Origin: Rhizobium anhuiense
GTDB taxonomy: Bacteria; Pseudomonadota; Alphaproteobacteria; Rhizobiales; Rhizobiaceae
Assembly: GCF_003985145.1 (NCBI RefSeq)
Contig: NZ_ML133538.1
Coordinates: 17,424-81,423, forward strand
Length of the DNA stretch: 64,000 bases
Direction of reading: 5' to 3'
The notes beneath the pieces were generated by a model that was not told where the DNA came from, searched no databases, and worked only from the letters and a program-made list of their open reading frames with translations. Shown here piece by piece: positions 8,079 through 17,341 of this stretch (positions are counted from its first letter, which is position 1; the number at the start of each line of letters is the position of its first letter). Made by a program: the position numbers and the translations under genes.

Positions 8079-9134
8079 TCAGCGATCCTCCGTTGCGACA
8101 TGGGCGCGGTTGACCGCCGCAACACTGCCCCTTTCCACGAGATGGCAGGCGAGCTCGACGCGGCGGCGTGGCGTCGCAAGGCCGAGCATCATGTCGCGCA
8201 GCAGATCGAGCGCGGTGGCGCCGAGTTCACGCATCGGAATATGCACCGTCGAGAGCGGTGGATTGAGAAAGGCTGACTGCGGCAGGTCGTCGATGCCCAT
8301 GACGGAGATGTCCTTCGGCACGGCATAACCCATCGCCTGCAAGCCGCGCACGGCGCCGTTGGCGAGACTGTCGCCCGCCGTCAGGACGGCGGTGAAGGAG
8401 AGACCTTTCTCGCGGACAAGACGGGTAATCGCCTCGGCGCCGAGGTCCGGCAGCCAGTCGTCGACTTCGAGCACCAGATCCGCGTCGGCCTTCAGCCCAT
8501 GAAGCTGCAGGGCATCGCGCCATCCCTCCAGGCGCCGCTCGATCGTCCGCCGTCCCGGCCGCAGCATGAAGAGAATACGTTCATGCCCGGCCTCGATCAG
8601 CCGTTCGGCGGCGATGAAGGCGGCCGAGCGGTTGCAGGGCGTCACACTCGAAAGCCGCATATAGGGATCGTCGCTGTTGACGAGCACGACGGGCTTTCCG
8701 AGATCGGCGGCTGCCGCCAGCATGTCCTCTTCGTCGACGGTCAGGATCAGCATGCCGCCGAAACTCGGATCATCGCGCATCTCGGCGACGACGCGCGCTT
8801 CATCCCCCTTGTCGGCGATCGGGCGCATCGAAAGCTCGATGCCGAGGGCGGCCGCACGCGCATTCAACCCTTCGAGCACGTAGAGCGTAAACTGGTTGCG
8901 GACATAGTCGATCATTGCCGCACCGGAGGCGACGAGCATGACCTTCTTGCCGGCCACGCTGGCCGGCAAGGCGTAGCTGACCGCACTTGCCGTTTCCAGC
9001 ACCAGCTTGCGAATGTCAGGCCTGACGCCCTTCTCACCGGCCAGCGCCCGCGACACCGTGCTGATCGACACGCCGCATTTGGCGGCGATGTCGTCGAGGC
9101 GCGTACGCCTGGCTTTTTTCGGTTCCCCTGTCAT
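8079..9134 (-). CDS. LacI-family transcriptional regulator
   Basis: The 351-residue protein has an N-terminal LacI helix-turn-helix (TRLDDIAAKCGVSISTVSRA, about residues 10-29) and a periplasmic-binding-protein-like sugar domain ending in the SVMGIDDLP...TVHIP segments typical of the family. The start at 9134 is chosen because GAGGAG lies seven bases upstream; the frame stays open to 9185. It is divergent from the 840-residue gene and sugar importer at 9323-16364 and is the natural candidate for their repressor. The effector is unknown. Confidence 0.9.
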   Translation of the reverse strand: MTGEPKKARRTRLDDIAAKCGVSISTVSRALAGEKGVRPDIRKLVLETASAVSYALPASVAGKKVMLVASGAAMIDYVRNQFTLYVLEGLNARAAALGIELSMRPIADKGDEARVVAEMRDDPSFGGMLILTVDEEDMLAAAADLGKPVVLVNSDDPYMRLSSVTPCNRSAAFIAAERLIEAGHERILFMLRPGRRTIERRLEGWRDALQLHGLKADADLVLEVDDWLPDLGAEAITRLVREKGLSFTAVLTAGDSLANGAVRGLQAMGYAVPKDISVMGIDDLPQSAFLNPPLSTVHIPMRELGATALDLLRDMMLGLATPRRRVELACHLVERGSVAAVNRAHVATEDR

Positions 9135-9177
9135 CTCATCTCCTCGCTCCTTCGCCATCATGCAAAAATCTTTCAGA

Positions 9178-9185
9178 TTGCGCAA
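9178..9185. promoter_or_regulatory. Possible LacI-type operator core
   Basis: TTGCGCAA is an 8-bp palindrome with the central CG that LacI-family proteins prefer. It lies in the 188-base gap between the LacI gene and the 840-residue gene. The arms do not extend symmetrically beyond eight bases, so the call is weak. Confidence 0.3.
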
Positions 9186-9322
9186 ATGGAATGCCTATGC
9201 ACAATTACCTGCGAGGAGTCCGCGGCAAGCGGCAGAGCAGGGAGGCTTTGAAGATGCGGCTTGACGGCCAGTCCATGCGTCGGCGGTTTGCCCGGCGTGG
9301 CAATGCTCGAGCGGACTGAAAC

Positions 9323-11845
9323 ATGGCCGCCGAGCAGCAATCTTATCTCCGCCGATCAACTGAGAAGCACAGTCCGATCGTCTACTGGCAGCTCGCCCAG
9401 CTGTGGCAGGAGCGCTACGATGTCGCCGACCGTCCGATGGACGGCAGAATGGATCCGTTCTTCTTCGTCACCAAGACGAAGAACTTCATCCCGCATGAAT
9501 ATCCCTGCCGCACCGAATTCAAGACATCCTTCTCCGGCCGGCGGCCGCAGCCGGCTGGCGAATTCGAGGCCGTCCGCTGGTGGCTTCCCTTCGCCTCTCC
9601 GCGAGTCGATCTCTCCGGCTTCTGGTTTCGCCCGACGCACATCGGCTGCTGGGCGCGCACCTTCCTCGATGCCCGCTCAGTGGGGACTGCCACGCTTCGC
9701 CTGTCGACCTGCGGCGGCGCGATCCTCTTCGTCAACGGCCGCGAGCAGGGCTTCATGGCGCCTTACCAGCGCAATCTGGAAGCCCAGCAGCTCTTCGAGA
9801 TAGAGCTCAAGGCCGGCCTCAACGAGATCCGCATCTATTTCGACGATCTCGCCGAGCGCGACGCCCGGTTCTATTTTCAGCTGGATTATCTCGAAGGGCC
9901 TGAGGTCGAAACATCGGTCCCTGTTCCCATCGCCGCCGGTGATGCGGATGCGCTGGAGGAGATCCTCGAAGGCATGCGTTTCGACCGCACCGCCTATCTC
10001 GGCGAAGATGTGACGATCCTCTTTCCCGTGCCGCTGCCGGTGGCGCTGACCTGCCATGTCGAGATCGAAGGCGACTTCATGTCGACCGAGCGCTTCGACT
10101 ATGATTTCGAGCTGAAAGCAGGAGCGACCAAGCTGGAGCTCGGCGCCTCGGCTGATATGCCGGCCGATTTCCGCCATTTCCGCATCACCTTCACAACAGG
10201 CGAGCTTTCGCTCGGCCGCACGCTCGGCGTCGAAATCTGTCATCCCGAGCGGCAGGGCGAGGCACCCGCCGCCCTCAACGACCGCGTCGCCGAGGCGCTG
10301 GCCGAGGTCGCCGCCCGTTCCGAGCCCGACACGGTCTGTGCTTTTGCGCGTCTGGCGCTGGGGCAGGGCGGCGAGGAAACCGAGGCGATGATCGCGGCCA
10401 TGCTGCCGGTCATCGAGGATTGCCACGACTGCGCCGATTTCGTGCTGGTGCCGCTGCTCTTTGCCTATACCCGCTGGAGCGATCTGCTCTCATCCGAGCT
10501 GCGCGACAGGATCAAGCAGGCGGTCCTCAATTACCGATACTGGATGGATGAGCCCGGCAACGACGTCCAGTGGTATTTCTCGGAAAACCACGCGCTTCTC
10601 TTCCATACCGCCGCCTATCTCGGCGGCAGGCTGTTCCCCGATGCCGTCTTCGCCCGTTCCGGCCGCACCGGCGCCGAGCAGATGCAGATCGGCGAAGAAC
10701 GTGTCCGCGCCTGGCTCGATCATTTCGAGCGCTGGGAAATGGCCGAGTGGAACTCCGTTCCCTATTTCCCGATCGACCTCAAGGGCCTGACGGCGCTCGC
10801 CGCCTGCGCGCCGGATGAGACGATCCGCAGCCGGGCGAGCGCCAGCATCATCCGCCTGATGGAGATCGTCGCCCGTTCGGCCCATCACGGCATGCTGACC
10901 GGCAGCCAGGGCCGCTCCTACGAACATACGCTGCGCCCCGGCCGCTCGGTCGAGCTGTCCGCCATCGCCCGCCTGCTCTGGGGGCGTGGCTGGTACGGCC
11001 GCCGTGTCCACGCTTTGCCGCAGCTTGCCGTCTGCATCCGCGACCACGGCCTGGACTTTCCGGAACGGCTTGCGGCGATCGCTTTGCATCAGGCCGACGC
11101 CGCGCAGGAATGGACCTTTTCCCAGGGCGAGAATCGTTTTGCCGCCCTCTACCACTACAAGACGCGCGACACCGCACTCGGCACCATCGCCCATTATCGC
11201 CCCGGCGCCTGGGGTTATCAGGAGACGGTGCTGCACCTACGCTTGGGCCACCGGCCGGAAGCGCAGATCTGGATCAACCATCCCGGCGAAACCATTCAGT
11301 TCGGCTATGGCCGGCCGAGCTTCTGGGGTGGTTGTGGAACACTGCCGCGCGTGCACCAGTATCGCGATCTGGCGATCCTCGATTTCGACATCCACGAGGG
11401 TCAGCCGGATTTCACTCACGCCTGGTTCCCGCTCGAGGCCTTCGACGACGCGAGGGTCGACGGCAATCTGGCGGTTGCTCGCTCCGGCAACGGGATTGCG
11501 ATGCTGATCGGCAACGCGGCGCTGGTGCCGGTGAAACAAGGGCCGACGACGGATATCGAGCTGCGTCTGCCCGGCCGCAAGGGTCGCTGGATCGTCCGTC
11601 TCTCCGATATCGAGCGCGAGGCTGGCCTTGACGGCATGCAGGCGCGTTTCGCCGCGCTCTCGGCTCGCCGCGACGACGAGGGCGCATTGATCGTTATCGA
11701 TCCGGATTATGGCCGGGTCGTCTTCGAAGAGGACGGCACCGTGCGTGCCGAAGGCCGTATTCTTCGCCCTGCGGACTGGTCGGTACGAGGAGAAGCGGTA
11801 CATCTCAAGATACCGGGCAGGCAGCCTCGGCGCGCGGCCTCGTAG
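9323..11845 (+). CDS. Large protein of unrecognised family, possible carbohydrate-active enzyme
   Basis: I do not recognise the family of this 840-residue protein. No signal peptide or membrane segment is visible, so it is probably cytoplasmic. Residues about 90-195 look like a beta-sandwich sugar-binding module (FVNG at 136-139, then LKAGLNEIRIYF). Residues about 320-640 are helix-rich, with WYFSENHALLFHTAAYLGG around ENH 421-423, WNSVPYFPIDLKGL, and Y533-E-H535, reminiscent of alpha/alpha-toroid glycan lyases or hydrolases. The rest is beta-rich (WINHPGETIQFGYGRPSFWGG). It precedes a sugar importer by 64 bases and is divergent from a LacI regulator, so intracellular cleavage of an imported glycan is a reasonable inference only. 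Confidence 0.7.
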   Translation: MAAEQQSYLRRSTEKHSPIVYWQLAQLWQERYDVADRPMDGRMDPFFFVTKTKNFIPHEYPCRTEFKTSFSGRRPQPAGEFEAVRWWLPFASPRVDLSGFWFRPTHIGCWARTFLDARSVGTATLRLSTCGGAILFVNGREQGFMAPYQRNLEAQQLFEIELKAGLNEIRIYFDDLAERDARFYFQLDYLEGPEVETSVPVPIAAGDADALEEILEGMRFDRTAYLGEDVTILFPVPLPVALTCHVEIEGDFMSTERFDYDFELKAGATKLELGASADMPADFRHFRITFTTGELSLGRTLGVEICHPERQGEAPAALNDRVAEALAEVAARSEPDTVCAFARLALGQGGEETEAMIAAMLPVIEDCHDCADFVLVPLLFAYTRWSDLLSSELRDRIKQAVLNYRYWMDEPGNDVQWYFSENHALLFHTAAYLGGRLFPDAVFARSGRTGAEQMQIGEERVRAWLDHFERWEMAEWNSVPYFPIDLKGLTALAACAPDETIRSRASASIIRLMEIVARSAHHGMLTGSQGRSYEHTLRPGRSVELSAIARLLWGRGWYGRRVHALPQLAVCIRDHGLDFPERLAAIALHQADAAQEWTFSQGENRFAALYHYKTRDTALGTIAHYRPGAWGYQETVLHLRLGHRPEAQIWINHPGETIQFGYGRPSFWGGCGTLPRVHQYRDLAILDFDIHEGQPDFTHAWFPLEAFDDARVDGNLAVARSGNGIAMLIGNAALVPVKQGPTTDIELRLPGRKGRWIVRLSDIEREAGLDGMQARFAALSARRDDEGALIVIDPDYGRVVFEEDGTVRAEGRILRPADWSVRGEAVHLKIPGRQPRRAAS

Positions 11846-11909
11846 ACGACGTGTCCGGCAGGTGGAGGACCGGCCGGACGCAGCAATTCATCGGTCAGAG
11901 GAGGAGAAA

Positions 11910-13169
11910 ATGACCAGAATGAAATCGATCGGCGCGGCCTTTGCTGCGGTTCTCTTGAGTTCCGTTGCCGCACACGCCGGAGACGTGCGCATCATGTGGT
12001 ATTCCGACGGCGGCGAAGGCGAGGTGATCAAGGACCTGCTCTCCCGCTTCTCGAAAGCCAACCCCGACGTCAACGTCGTCCTCGACGAGGTCTCCTACGA
12101 CGTTGTCAAGGAACAGCTGCCGGTGCAGCTCGAAGCCGGGCAGGGGCCCGATATTGCCCGGGTCACCAATCTGAAGGCGCCGGCGCAGCACTGGCTCGAC
12201 CTCCGACCCTACCTCACCGACGCGAAATACTGGGAGGACAATTTCGGCGCCCAGGCCGACTGGATGCGTCCGGACGGTTCGAACGCCATCACCGGCTTCA
12301 TGACGCAGCTGACACTGACCGGTGGCTTCGCCAACAAGACGCTGTTCGAGCAGGCCGGCGTCGAGATCCCCGGCCCGAAGGCCACCTGGGACGATTGGGC
12401 GGCGGCGGCCAAGAAGGTCGCAGACAGCCAGAAGGTCTTCGCCATGGCGATCGACCGCTCCGGCCACCGCGTCTCCGGTCCGAACATTTCCTACGGCGCC
12501 AACTATATCGCCGCCGACGGCAAGCCGGCGCCGATCGATCAGGGCGCCAAGGACTTCCTCAGCCGCTTCGTCAAGTGGAATGAGGATGGCACCGTCAACA
12601 AGGATGTCTGGGTGAGTGCTGCCGGCACCACCTACCGTTCCGCCGCCGAGGACTTCATCAATGGTGGCCTCGCCTATCTTTATTCCGGCAGCTGGCAGGT
12701 GCCGGGCTTCGCCCAGAAGATCGGCGACAGTTTCGACTGGGTGATGGCCGGCAGCCCCTGCGGCACGGTCGCCTGCACCGGCATGCAGGGCGGTGCGGGT
12801 CTCGTCGCCGTCAAATACACCAAGAACCCGAAGGACGTCGCCAAGGTGATGGATTACCTGGCAAGTGCCGACGTGCAGAAGGAATTCGCCGAGCGCAGCC
12901 TGTTCATCCCGGCGCATAAGGGTGTTGCCGCCGGCCAGATCGACTTCAAGACCGACAATCCGCATGTGCAGGCGGCGCTGAAAGCCTTCGTCGAAGCGGC
13001 CGGCCAGACTGCCGCACCCGCCATGAAACTGCCGGGCTGGAAGTGGTCGGACGCCTATTACAGCGCCATCGTCGCCCGCATCAGCCAGGTGATCGCCGGC
13101 GAATTGAAGCTCGACGACGCCTATGCCCGCATCGACGAGGACATCAAGGCCAAGGTCGCCGGCAACTGA
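11910..13169 (+). CDS. Sugar ABC importer substrate-binding protein, family 1
   Basis: The 419-residue periplasmic protein has a signal peptide of about 23 residues ending AAHA-GDV, then the family-1 opening VRIMWYSDGGEGEVIKDLL. The start at 11910 has GAGGAGAAA immediately upstream. It is the binding component for the two permeases and the ATPase that follow. The ligand is probably a mono- or oligosaccharide; position next to the 840-residue putative glycan enzyme and a LacI gene supports that, but no specific sugar can be assigned. Confidence 0.9.
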   Translation: MTRMKSIGAAFAAVLLSSVAAHAGDVRIMWYSDGGEGEVIKDLLSRFSKANPDVNVVLDEVSYDVVKEQLPVQLEAGQGPDIARVTNLKAPAQHWLDLRPYLTDAKYWEDNFGAQADWMRPDGSNAITGFMTQLTLTGGFANKTLFEQAGVEIPGPKATWDDWAAAAKKVADSQKVFAMAIDRSGHRVSGPNISYGANYIAADGKPAPIDQGAKDFLSRFVKWNEDGTVNKDVWVSAAGTTYRSAAEDFINGGLAYLYSGSWQVPGFAQKIGDSFDWVMAGSPCGTVACTGMQGGAGLVAVKYTKNPKDVAKVMDYLASADVQKEFAERSLFIPAHKGVAAGQIDFKTDNPHVQAALKAFVEAAGQTAAPAMKLPGWKWSDAYYSAIVARISQVIAGELKLDDAYARIDEDIKAKVAGN

Positions 13170-13180
13170 CGGAAGAACAG

Positions 13181-14221
13181 ATGACGGCGAAGACAGTTTC
13201 TTCAGCACCACCTGTCAAAAAAACCAGTCTGCGGCAGGCGCTCCTTGCGCCCGTCCGGCTGGCGATGGGGCTCATCGATCTTCCCATGCGCGCCTGGCAG
13301 AAGCTGACGGGGCTGAATGGCATGGCGGGCGTCTTCCTGGCGCCCAATATGCTGATTTTCACCGTCTTCGTGCTTCTGCCGCTGGTCATCAATTTCATCT
13401 ATTCGACGACGAGCGGCAGCGCCATCTTCCTGCAGAACAGGACCTATGTCGGCGCTGACCAATACCGCATCCTCTTCGATTGCGGCAGCTACCTCGACCC
13501 CTCGACATGCGCGGCCGACACCTTCTGGGCGGCCGTGCGCAATACCGCCGTCTTCGTCGTCTTCCAGGTGACGGCCATGTTAATCGCGGCGCTCGCAACG
13601 GCACTGATCCTCAACCGCGAACTTTCCAATCGCAGCTTCTGGCGTGCCGTCTTCTTCTTCCCGGTGCTGCTGTCGCCGGTCGTCGTCGGCTTGATCTGGA
13701 AATGGATCCTGCAGCGTGAAGGCCTGTTGAATTTTGCGCTGAGCCCCTTCGGCTTCGAACCCTTCTCCTGGCTCAGCGATCGTTTCTGGGCCTTCTTCTT
13801 CGCTGTCTTCGTCTCGGTCTGGGCGCATATGGGCTTTTATGCGCTGATCCTCCTCGCCGGCCTGCAGGCGATCCCGCGGGATCTATACGAGGCGGCGGCG
13901 ATGGATAGCGCCGGCCCGACCCGCATCTTCCGGCGCATCACCCTGCCGCTGCTGATGCCGAACCTCATTGTCGTCCTGGTCTTGGCGCTGATCCGCGCCG
14001 TGCAGATCTTCGACGAGGTCTTCGTGCTGACCGGCGGCGGGCCGGGCACCAGCACCATGTACATCACCCAATATATTTACGAGACCGGCTTTGCGAGTTC
14101 GCTGCGCAACCCGGGGCTTGCCTCCGCCGCCTCGATCCTGATGGGTATCGTGCTCGTCATCCTGACGCTGATCCAACTCGGCGTCAGCAGCCGCAACGAG
14201 AAGAAGGGAGCACGCCAATGA
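13181..14221 (+). CDS. Sugar ABC importer permease, MalF/UgpA-like
   Basis: This 346-residue membrane protein has a cytoplasmic N-terminus of about 45 residues and six or so TM segments. The EAA loop is YEAAAMDSAGPTRIFRRITLP, with the C-terminal family motif GGPGTSTMYITQYIYE. The start at 13181 lies 11 bases after the binding-protein stop; the open frame extends further upstream without support. Its stop overlaps the next permease by four bases. Confidence 0.9.
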   Translation: MTAKTVSSAPPVKKTSLRQALLAPVRLAMGLIDLPMRAWQKLTGLNGMAGVFLAPNMLIFTVFVLLPLVINFIYSTTSGSAIFLQNRTYVGADQYRILFDCGSYLDPSTCAADTFWAAVRNTAVFVVFQVTAMLIAALATALILNRELSNRSFWRAVFFFPVLLSPVVVGLIWKWILQREGLLNFALSPFGFEPFSWLSDRFWAFFFAVFVSVWAHMGFYALILLAGLQAIPRDLYEAAAMDSAGPTRIFRRITLPLLMPNLIVVLVLALIRAVQIFDEVFVLTGGGPGTSTMYITQYIYETGFASSLRNPGLASAASILMGIVLVILTLIQLGVSSRNEKKGARQ

Positions 14222-15267
14222 GCGCTGTCGGCGCCTTTCTGCTCCGCCGCCGCGGCCGAGGCTGGCACTGGACGGATGTGGTGACCTGGATCTGGCTGAT
14301 ATCGGGCGTCTTCCTGATGTTCGGCCCGGCCGTCTGGCTCGTCTTCTCCTCCTTCAAGACGCCGGCGGCGCTTGCCGAATTCCCGCCATCGGTCCTGCCC
14401 TATGTCACTGAACAGGCAGTGGTGCCGGGCTACGACAAGCCGTTGCCGCTCTATCAGGCGGCGATGCCGGATGGCAGCACGCGTGTGCTCGCCGAGGTCC
14501 GCCGCATCGGCATCATCGGCCAGATGGTCGATCCGAAACAGCCGGGCGAAATCGTCAAGGTGAACATCAAGGACCGCACGCCGGTGCGCAAGGTCGAATT
14601 CGCCGGCGGCAATTATACCGAACCGTTCCAGCGCTTCGATTTCTTCCTGTTCCTGCGCAACTCCGTCTTCGTCACCGTGGTCGCGACGGCGATTACGCTG
14701 CTCGTCAATTCCATGGCTGCCTTCGCCCTGTCGAAATACCAGTTCCCCGGCCGCACCGCCGTCATGCTGATGATCCTGGCGACGCTGATGGTGCCGCTCT
14801 CGGTCATCGTCGTGCCGCTCTATTCCGTCATCGGCACGTTGAACCTCTTCGACAGCCTCTGGGGCGTCATCCTGCCGACGGTCGCCACCCCGACCGGCGT
14901 GTTCCTGCTCCGGCAATACATGCTGACCATCCCGGACGAATTGATCGATGCCGCGCGCATGGACAAGGCCAGCGAATGGCAAATCTACTGGCGCATCATC
15001 CTGCCGCTGTCGGCGCCCGCACTGGCGGTGCTGGCGATCTTCTCGGTCGTCTGGCGCTGGAACGACTTCCTCTGGCCGCTGATCGTGCTCTCGCGCAAGG
15101 AACTCTATACGCTGCAGGTCGGCCTCAACGTCTATGCCGGCGAGCTCAATGTGCAATGGCACTACATCCTCGCCATGACCGTGGTTTCGATGATCCCGGT
15201 TGTGCTGATCTTCGTCTTCCTGCAGCGGTTCATCACCACAGGCATCGCCGGCTCGGGGCTGAAATAA
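14218..15267 (+). CDS. Sugar ABC importer permease, MalG-like, with long periplasmic insert
   Basis: The 349-residue permease has the MalG-type C-terminal half, including the EAA loop IDAARMDKASEWQIYWRIILP. Between the first TM (about residues 20-45) and the second (about 140-160) there is an insert of roughly 90 residues predicted to face the periplasm (from FPPSVLPYV to NYTEPFQRF). Most MalG relatives are 270-300 residues. ATGA overlap with the upstream gene suggests coupled translation. Confidence 0.88.
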   Translation: MSAVGAFLLRRRGRGWHWTDVVTWIWLISGVFLMFGPAVWLVFSSFKTPAALAEFPPSVLPYVTEQAVVPGYDKPLPLYQAAMPDGSTRVLAEVRRIGIIGQMVDPKQPGEIVKVNIKDRTPVRKVEFAGGNYTEPFQRFDFFLFLRNSVFVTVVATAITLLVNSMAAFALSKYQFPGRTAVMLMILATLMVPLSVIVVPLYSVIGTLNLFDSLWGVILPTVATPTGVFLLRQYMLTIPDELIDAARMDKASEWQIYWRIILPLSAPALAVLAIFSVVWRWNDFLWPLIVLSRKELYTLQVGLNVYAGELNVQWHYILAMTVVSMIPVVLIFVFLQRFITTGIAGSGLK

Positions 15268-15284
15268 ATGAAACAGGAGAGTGC

Positions 15285-16364
15285 ATGAGCGGACTCGAGC
15301 TCAGGAACATCGTCAAGAATTTCGGCGCCGTCGAGGTCATTCGCGATGTCTCCCTTGCCGTCAACGACGGCGAGTTCGTCGCTTTCGTTGGCCCTTCCGG
15401 TTGCGGGAAGTCGACGCTGCTGCGCCTGATCGCCGGCCTCGATAAGCCCACAGGCGGCAGCATCGCCATCGACGGCAAGGATGTTACCGGCATCAGCGCC
15501 GCCGATCGCGGCCTTGCCATGGTCTTCCAGTCCTATGCGCTCTATCCGCATATGAGCGTCAGGGAAAACCTTGCCTTCGGTCTTGAGAATACCAAGGTGG
15601 CGAAGGCCGAGATCGAAGCGCGCATCGCTGAGGCCGCGCGCATGCTGGAGATCGACCCTTTCCTGCAGCGCCGTCCGGGCCAGCTCTCCGGCGGCCAGCG
15701 CCAGCGCGTCGCGATCGGCCGCGCCATCGTCCGCCGGCCGGATGCCTTCCTGCTCGACGAGCCGCTCTCCAATCTCGATGCCGAACTCAGAGTCACCATG
15801 CGTGCCGAACTCGCGGCCCTTCACGCGCGATTGAGGGCGACGATGATCTACGTCACCCATGACCAAGTCGAGGCGATGACGCTTGCCGACCGCATCGTCG
15901 TGTTGAGAGGCGGCAGGATCGAGCAGGTGGGAACACCGCTGGAACTGTACAACAAACCGGCCAACCGCTTCGTCGCCGGCTTCATCGGTGCGCCGCACAT
16001 GAATTTTCTCGAAGGCGCCATCGTCGGTCACGAGGGCATTTTCGCCGAGGTCGAAACCGTCGGCGGCCATCGTCTTTCCGTGATTGCCAAGGAGGCGCGC
16101 CCGACGGGCGAAAGGGTCAGCATCGGCATCCGACCGCAGCATATCACCTTTGCCGACGCAACTGCTGAGAGGAGGCTGGACACCCGCATCATCCTTGTCG
16201 AGGAACTCGGCTCGGAGACCGTCGTCCACGCCGACGCGGGGGGTAAGAAGCTGATTGCAGTCTTTGCCGGCCAGCAGCGAATGAAATCCGGCGACAGCCT
16301 GCCGCTGCATCTTGATCCCGAAGTTCTGCACCTCTTCGGCGAGGATGGACGGCGTCTGTCGTAA
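15285..16364 (+). CDS. Sugar ABC importer ATPase, MalK/UgpC-like
   Basis: The 359-residue ATPase shows Walker A GPSGCGKST, signature LSGGQRQRVAIGRAI, Walker B AFLLDEPLSNLD and H-loop YVTHDQVEAMTLADRI. The last 120 residues form the regulatory OB-fold domain of MalK-type proteins (IGIRPQHI). AGGAGA lies five bases before the ATG at 15285; the frame extends upstream but only as a shadow of the permease gene. It ends the operon and is followed by a palindromic repeat. Confidence 0.92.
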   Translation: MSGLELRNIVKNFGAVEVIRDVSLAVNDGEFVAFVGPSGCGKSTLLRLIAGLDKPTGGSIAIDGKDVTGISAADRGLAMVFQSYALYPHMSVRENLAFGLENTKVAKAEIEARIAEAARMLEIDPFLQRRPGQLSGGQRQRVAIGRAIVRRPDAFLLDEPLSNLDAELRVTMRAELAALHARLRATMIYVTHDQVEAMTLADRIVVLRGGRIEQVGTPLELYNKPANRFVAGFIGAPHMNFLEGAIVGHEGIFAEVETVGGHRLSVIAKEARPTGERVSIGIRPQHITFADATAERRLDTRIILVEELGSETVVHADAGGKKLIAVFAGQQRMKSGDSLPLHLDPEVLHLFGEDGRRLS

Positions 16365-16365
16365 A

Positions 16366-16410
16366 GCGTGTCGCGCAAAAGTGTGCCCGGTTTTGCGATA
16401 ACGACATGCG
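16366..16410 (+). repeat. Palindromic intergenic repeat, CAAAAGTG/GGTTTTGCG family, copy 1
   Basis: This 45-base unit has outer arms related as GTGTCG / CGACATG and an inner GCGCAAAA / GGTTTTGCG pair, giving an imperfect hairpin. Its near-identical inverse copy lies at 17401-17446 and a relative with different arms lies at 36470-36514. It is consistent with the RIME-like intergenic elements known from rhizobia. It begins only two bases after the ATPase stop codon. Confidence 0.7.
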
Positions 16411-16748
16411 CGGAACAACGAGCTAAAGGAAGGGCCGCGCCGAAGCGCGAGCCGAATTTCAGATCAACAGATTTAGTGGGGATGAGGAAACGGACCGGGC
16501 GGGTAGGGAACTCGTCTGCCATTTCGTTGGCCATCGGGAGAAAGCGGAAAAATCCCGATGTTCTCCGGCACCGCCGCGTCCGCTTGGCGCGGTCCGCAAC
16601 CTCGGTCCGATAACCCACATATTGGCGAAAAGGTTCCAGGAAAACAACCGCATTCCCCCATGCCGGAAGCCTCGATGCGGCGCGCCGGCTCTTTCCAAAT
16701 CGACGGGTCGCACTAGCTTAAAGGGGACGTGACGAAAAGGAGAAAACC
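16411..16748. other. Intergenic stretch, no gene seen
   Basis: No supported open frame was found in these 338 bases. One hairpin is visible: CATCGGGA at 16532-16539 pairs perfectly with TCCCGATG at 16553-16560 around an A/G-rich 13-base loop. The promoter of the small gene at 16749 should lie here but no convincing -35/-10 pair was recognised. Confidence 0.5.
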
Positions 16749-16958
16749 ATGACCGACGCACCGAATACGGCGACCCCGGCGCGGAGAGTGTTGCGTGGCC
16801 GCCCCTACAGCATCAGCGAATTTGCCAGGAAATACCGGTTGGACGACAAGGAGGCAAAGCGCCTCTACGAGAAGTTCGGCCCATCCGCCACCGAACTCGA
16901 TCTGTTGATGGCGGCAAAGCGTCGCCCGCCGGGCCTTCCGTCCAGTCTCGACGCCTGA
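16749..16958 (+). CDS. Small conserved-type protein, 69 residues, unknown function
   Basis: The predicted product is basic, soluble and largely helical, with a central segment SISEFARKYRLDDKEAKRLY followed by EKFGPSATELDLLMAAKRR. The layout faintly recalls DUF3606-like small proteins of rhizobia (a helix, a GxSxxxL step, a second helix), but I cannot assign it. AAAAGGAGA lies six bases before the ATG, a strong ribosome site. It sits nine bases upstream of the broken GFA gene and both are bracketed by inverted repeats. Confidence 0.7.
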   Translation: MTDAPNTATPARRVLRGRPYSISEFARKYRLDDKEAKRLYEKFGPSATELDLLMAAKRRPPGLPSSLDA

Positions 16959-16967
16959 CGCCGCGCC

Positions 16968-17341
16968 ATGAAGATCCGAACCGGAGGCTGCCTTTGCGGA
17001 GCGGTCGCCTACAGGGTGGAAGGCGAGCCGCTTCGCGTCGGCCTCTGCCACTGCGCCGATTGCCGCAAATCGAGCGGCTCCGCCTTCGTCTTCTTCGCGG
17101 TCTGGCCACGTCAGGCTTTTTCCCACAACGGCGAGATCGCCACCTTCGCCGGCCGCAGCTTCTGCGCTGCTTGCGGCAGCCGCCTTTTCTGCCTTAGGGA
17201 CGATGAGGCGGACTCCGCCTGGGCTCGCTCGACACTCCGCCGACCGACCTTGCACCCGGCTATGAAGTCTGGATCAAGCGGCGTGAACACTGGCTGCATC
17301 CTTTGCCCGGCGTCGGCCAATTTGCCGAGGATGCGAACTGA
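16968..17341 (+). pseudogene. GFA/CENP-V-family gene with a single-base frameshift
   Basis: The N-terminal part reads as a GFA-domain protein (zinc-binding CLCGAV, LCHCADCRKSSGS, CAACGSRLF). Near 17211-17213 the reading shifts. The original frame runs to 17351 with an unrelated tail, while the -1 frame carries the expected family C-terminus (GSLDTPPTDLAPGYEVWIKR, then REHWLHPLPG) and stops at 17339-17341. Adding one base at GAGGCGGA/CTC restores a protein of about 124 residues. It is either a true recent pseudogene or a sequencing error. GFA proteins relate to glutathione-dependent formaldehyde activation only loosely. Confidence 0.8.
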
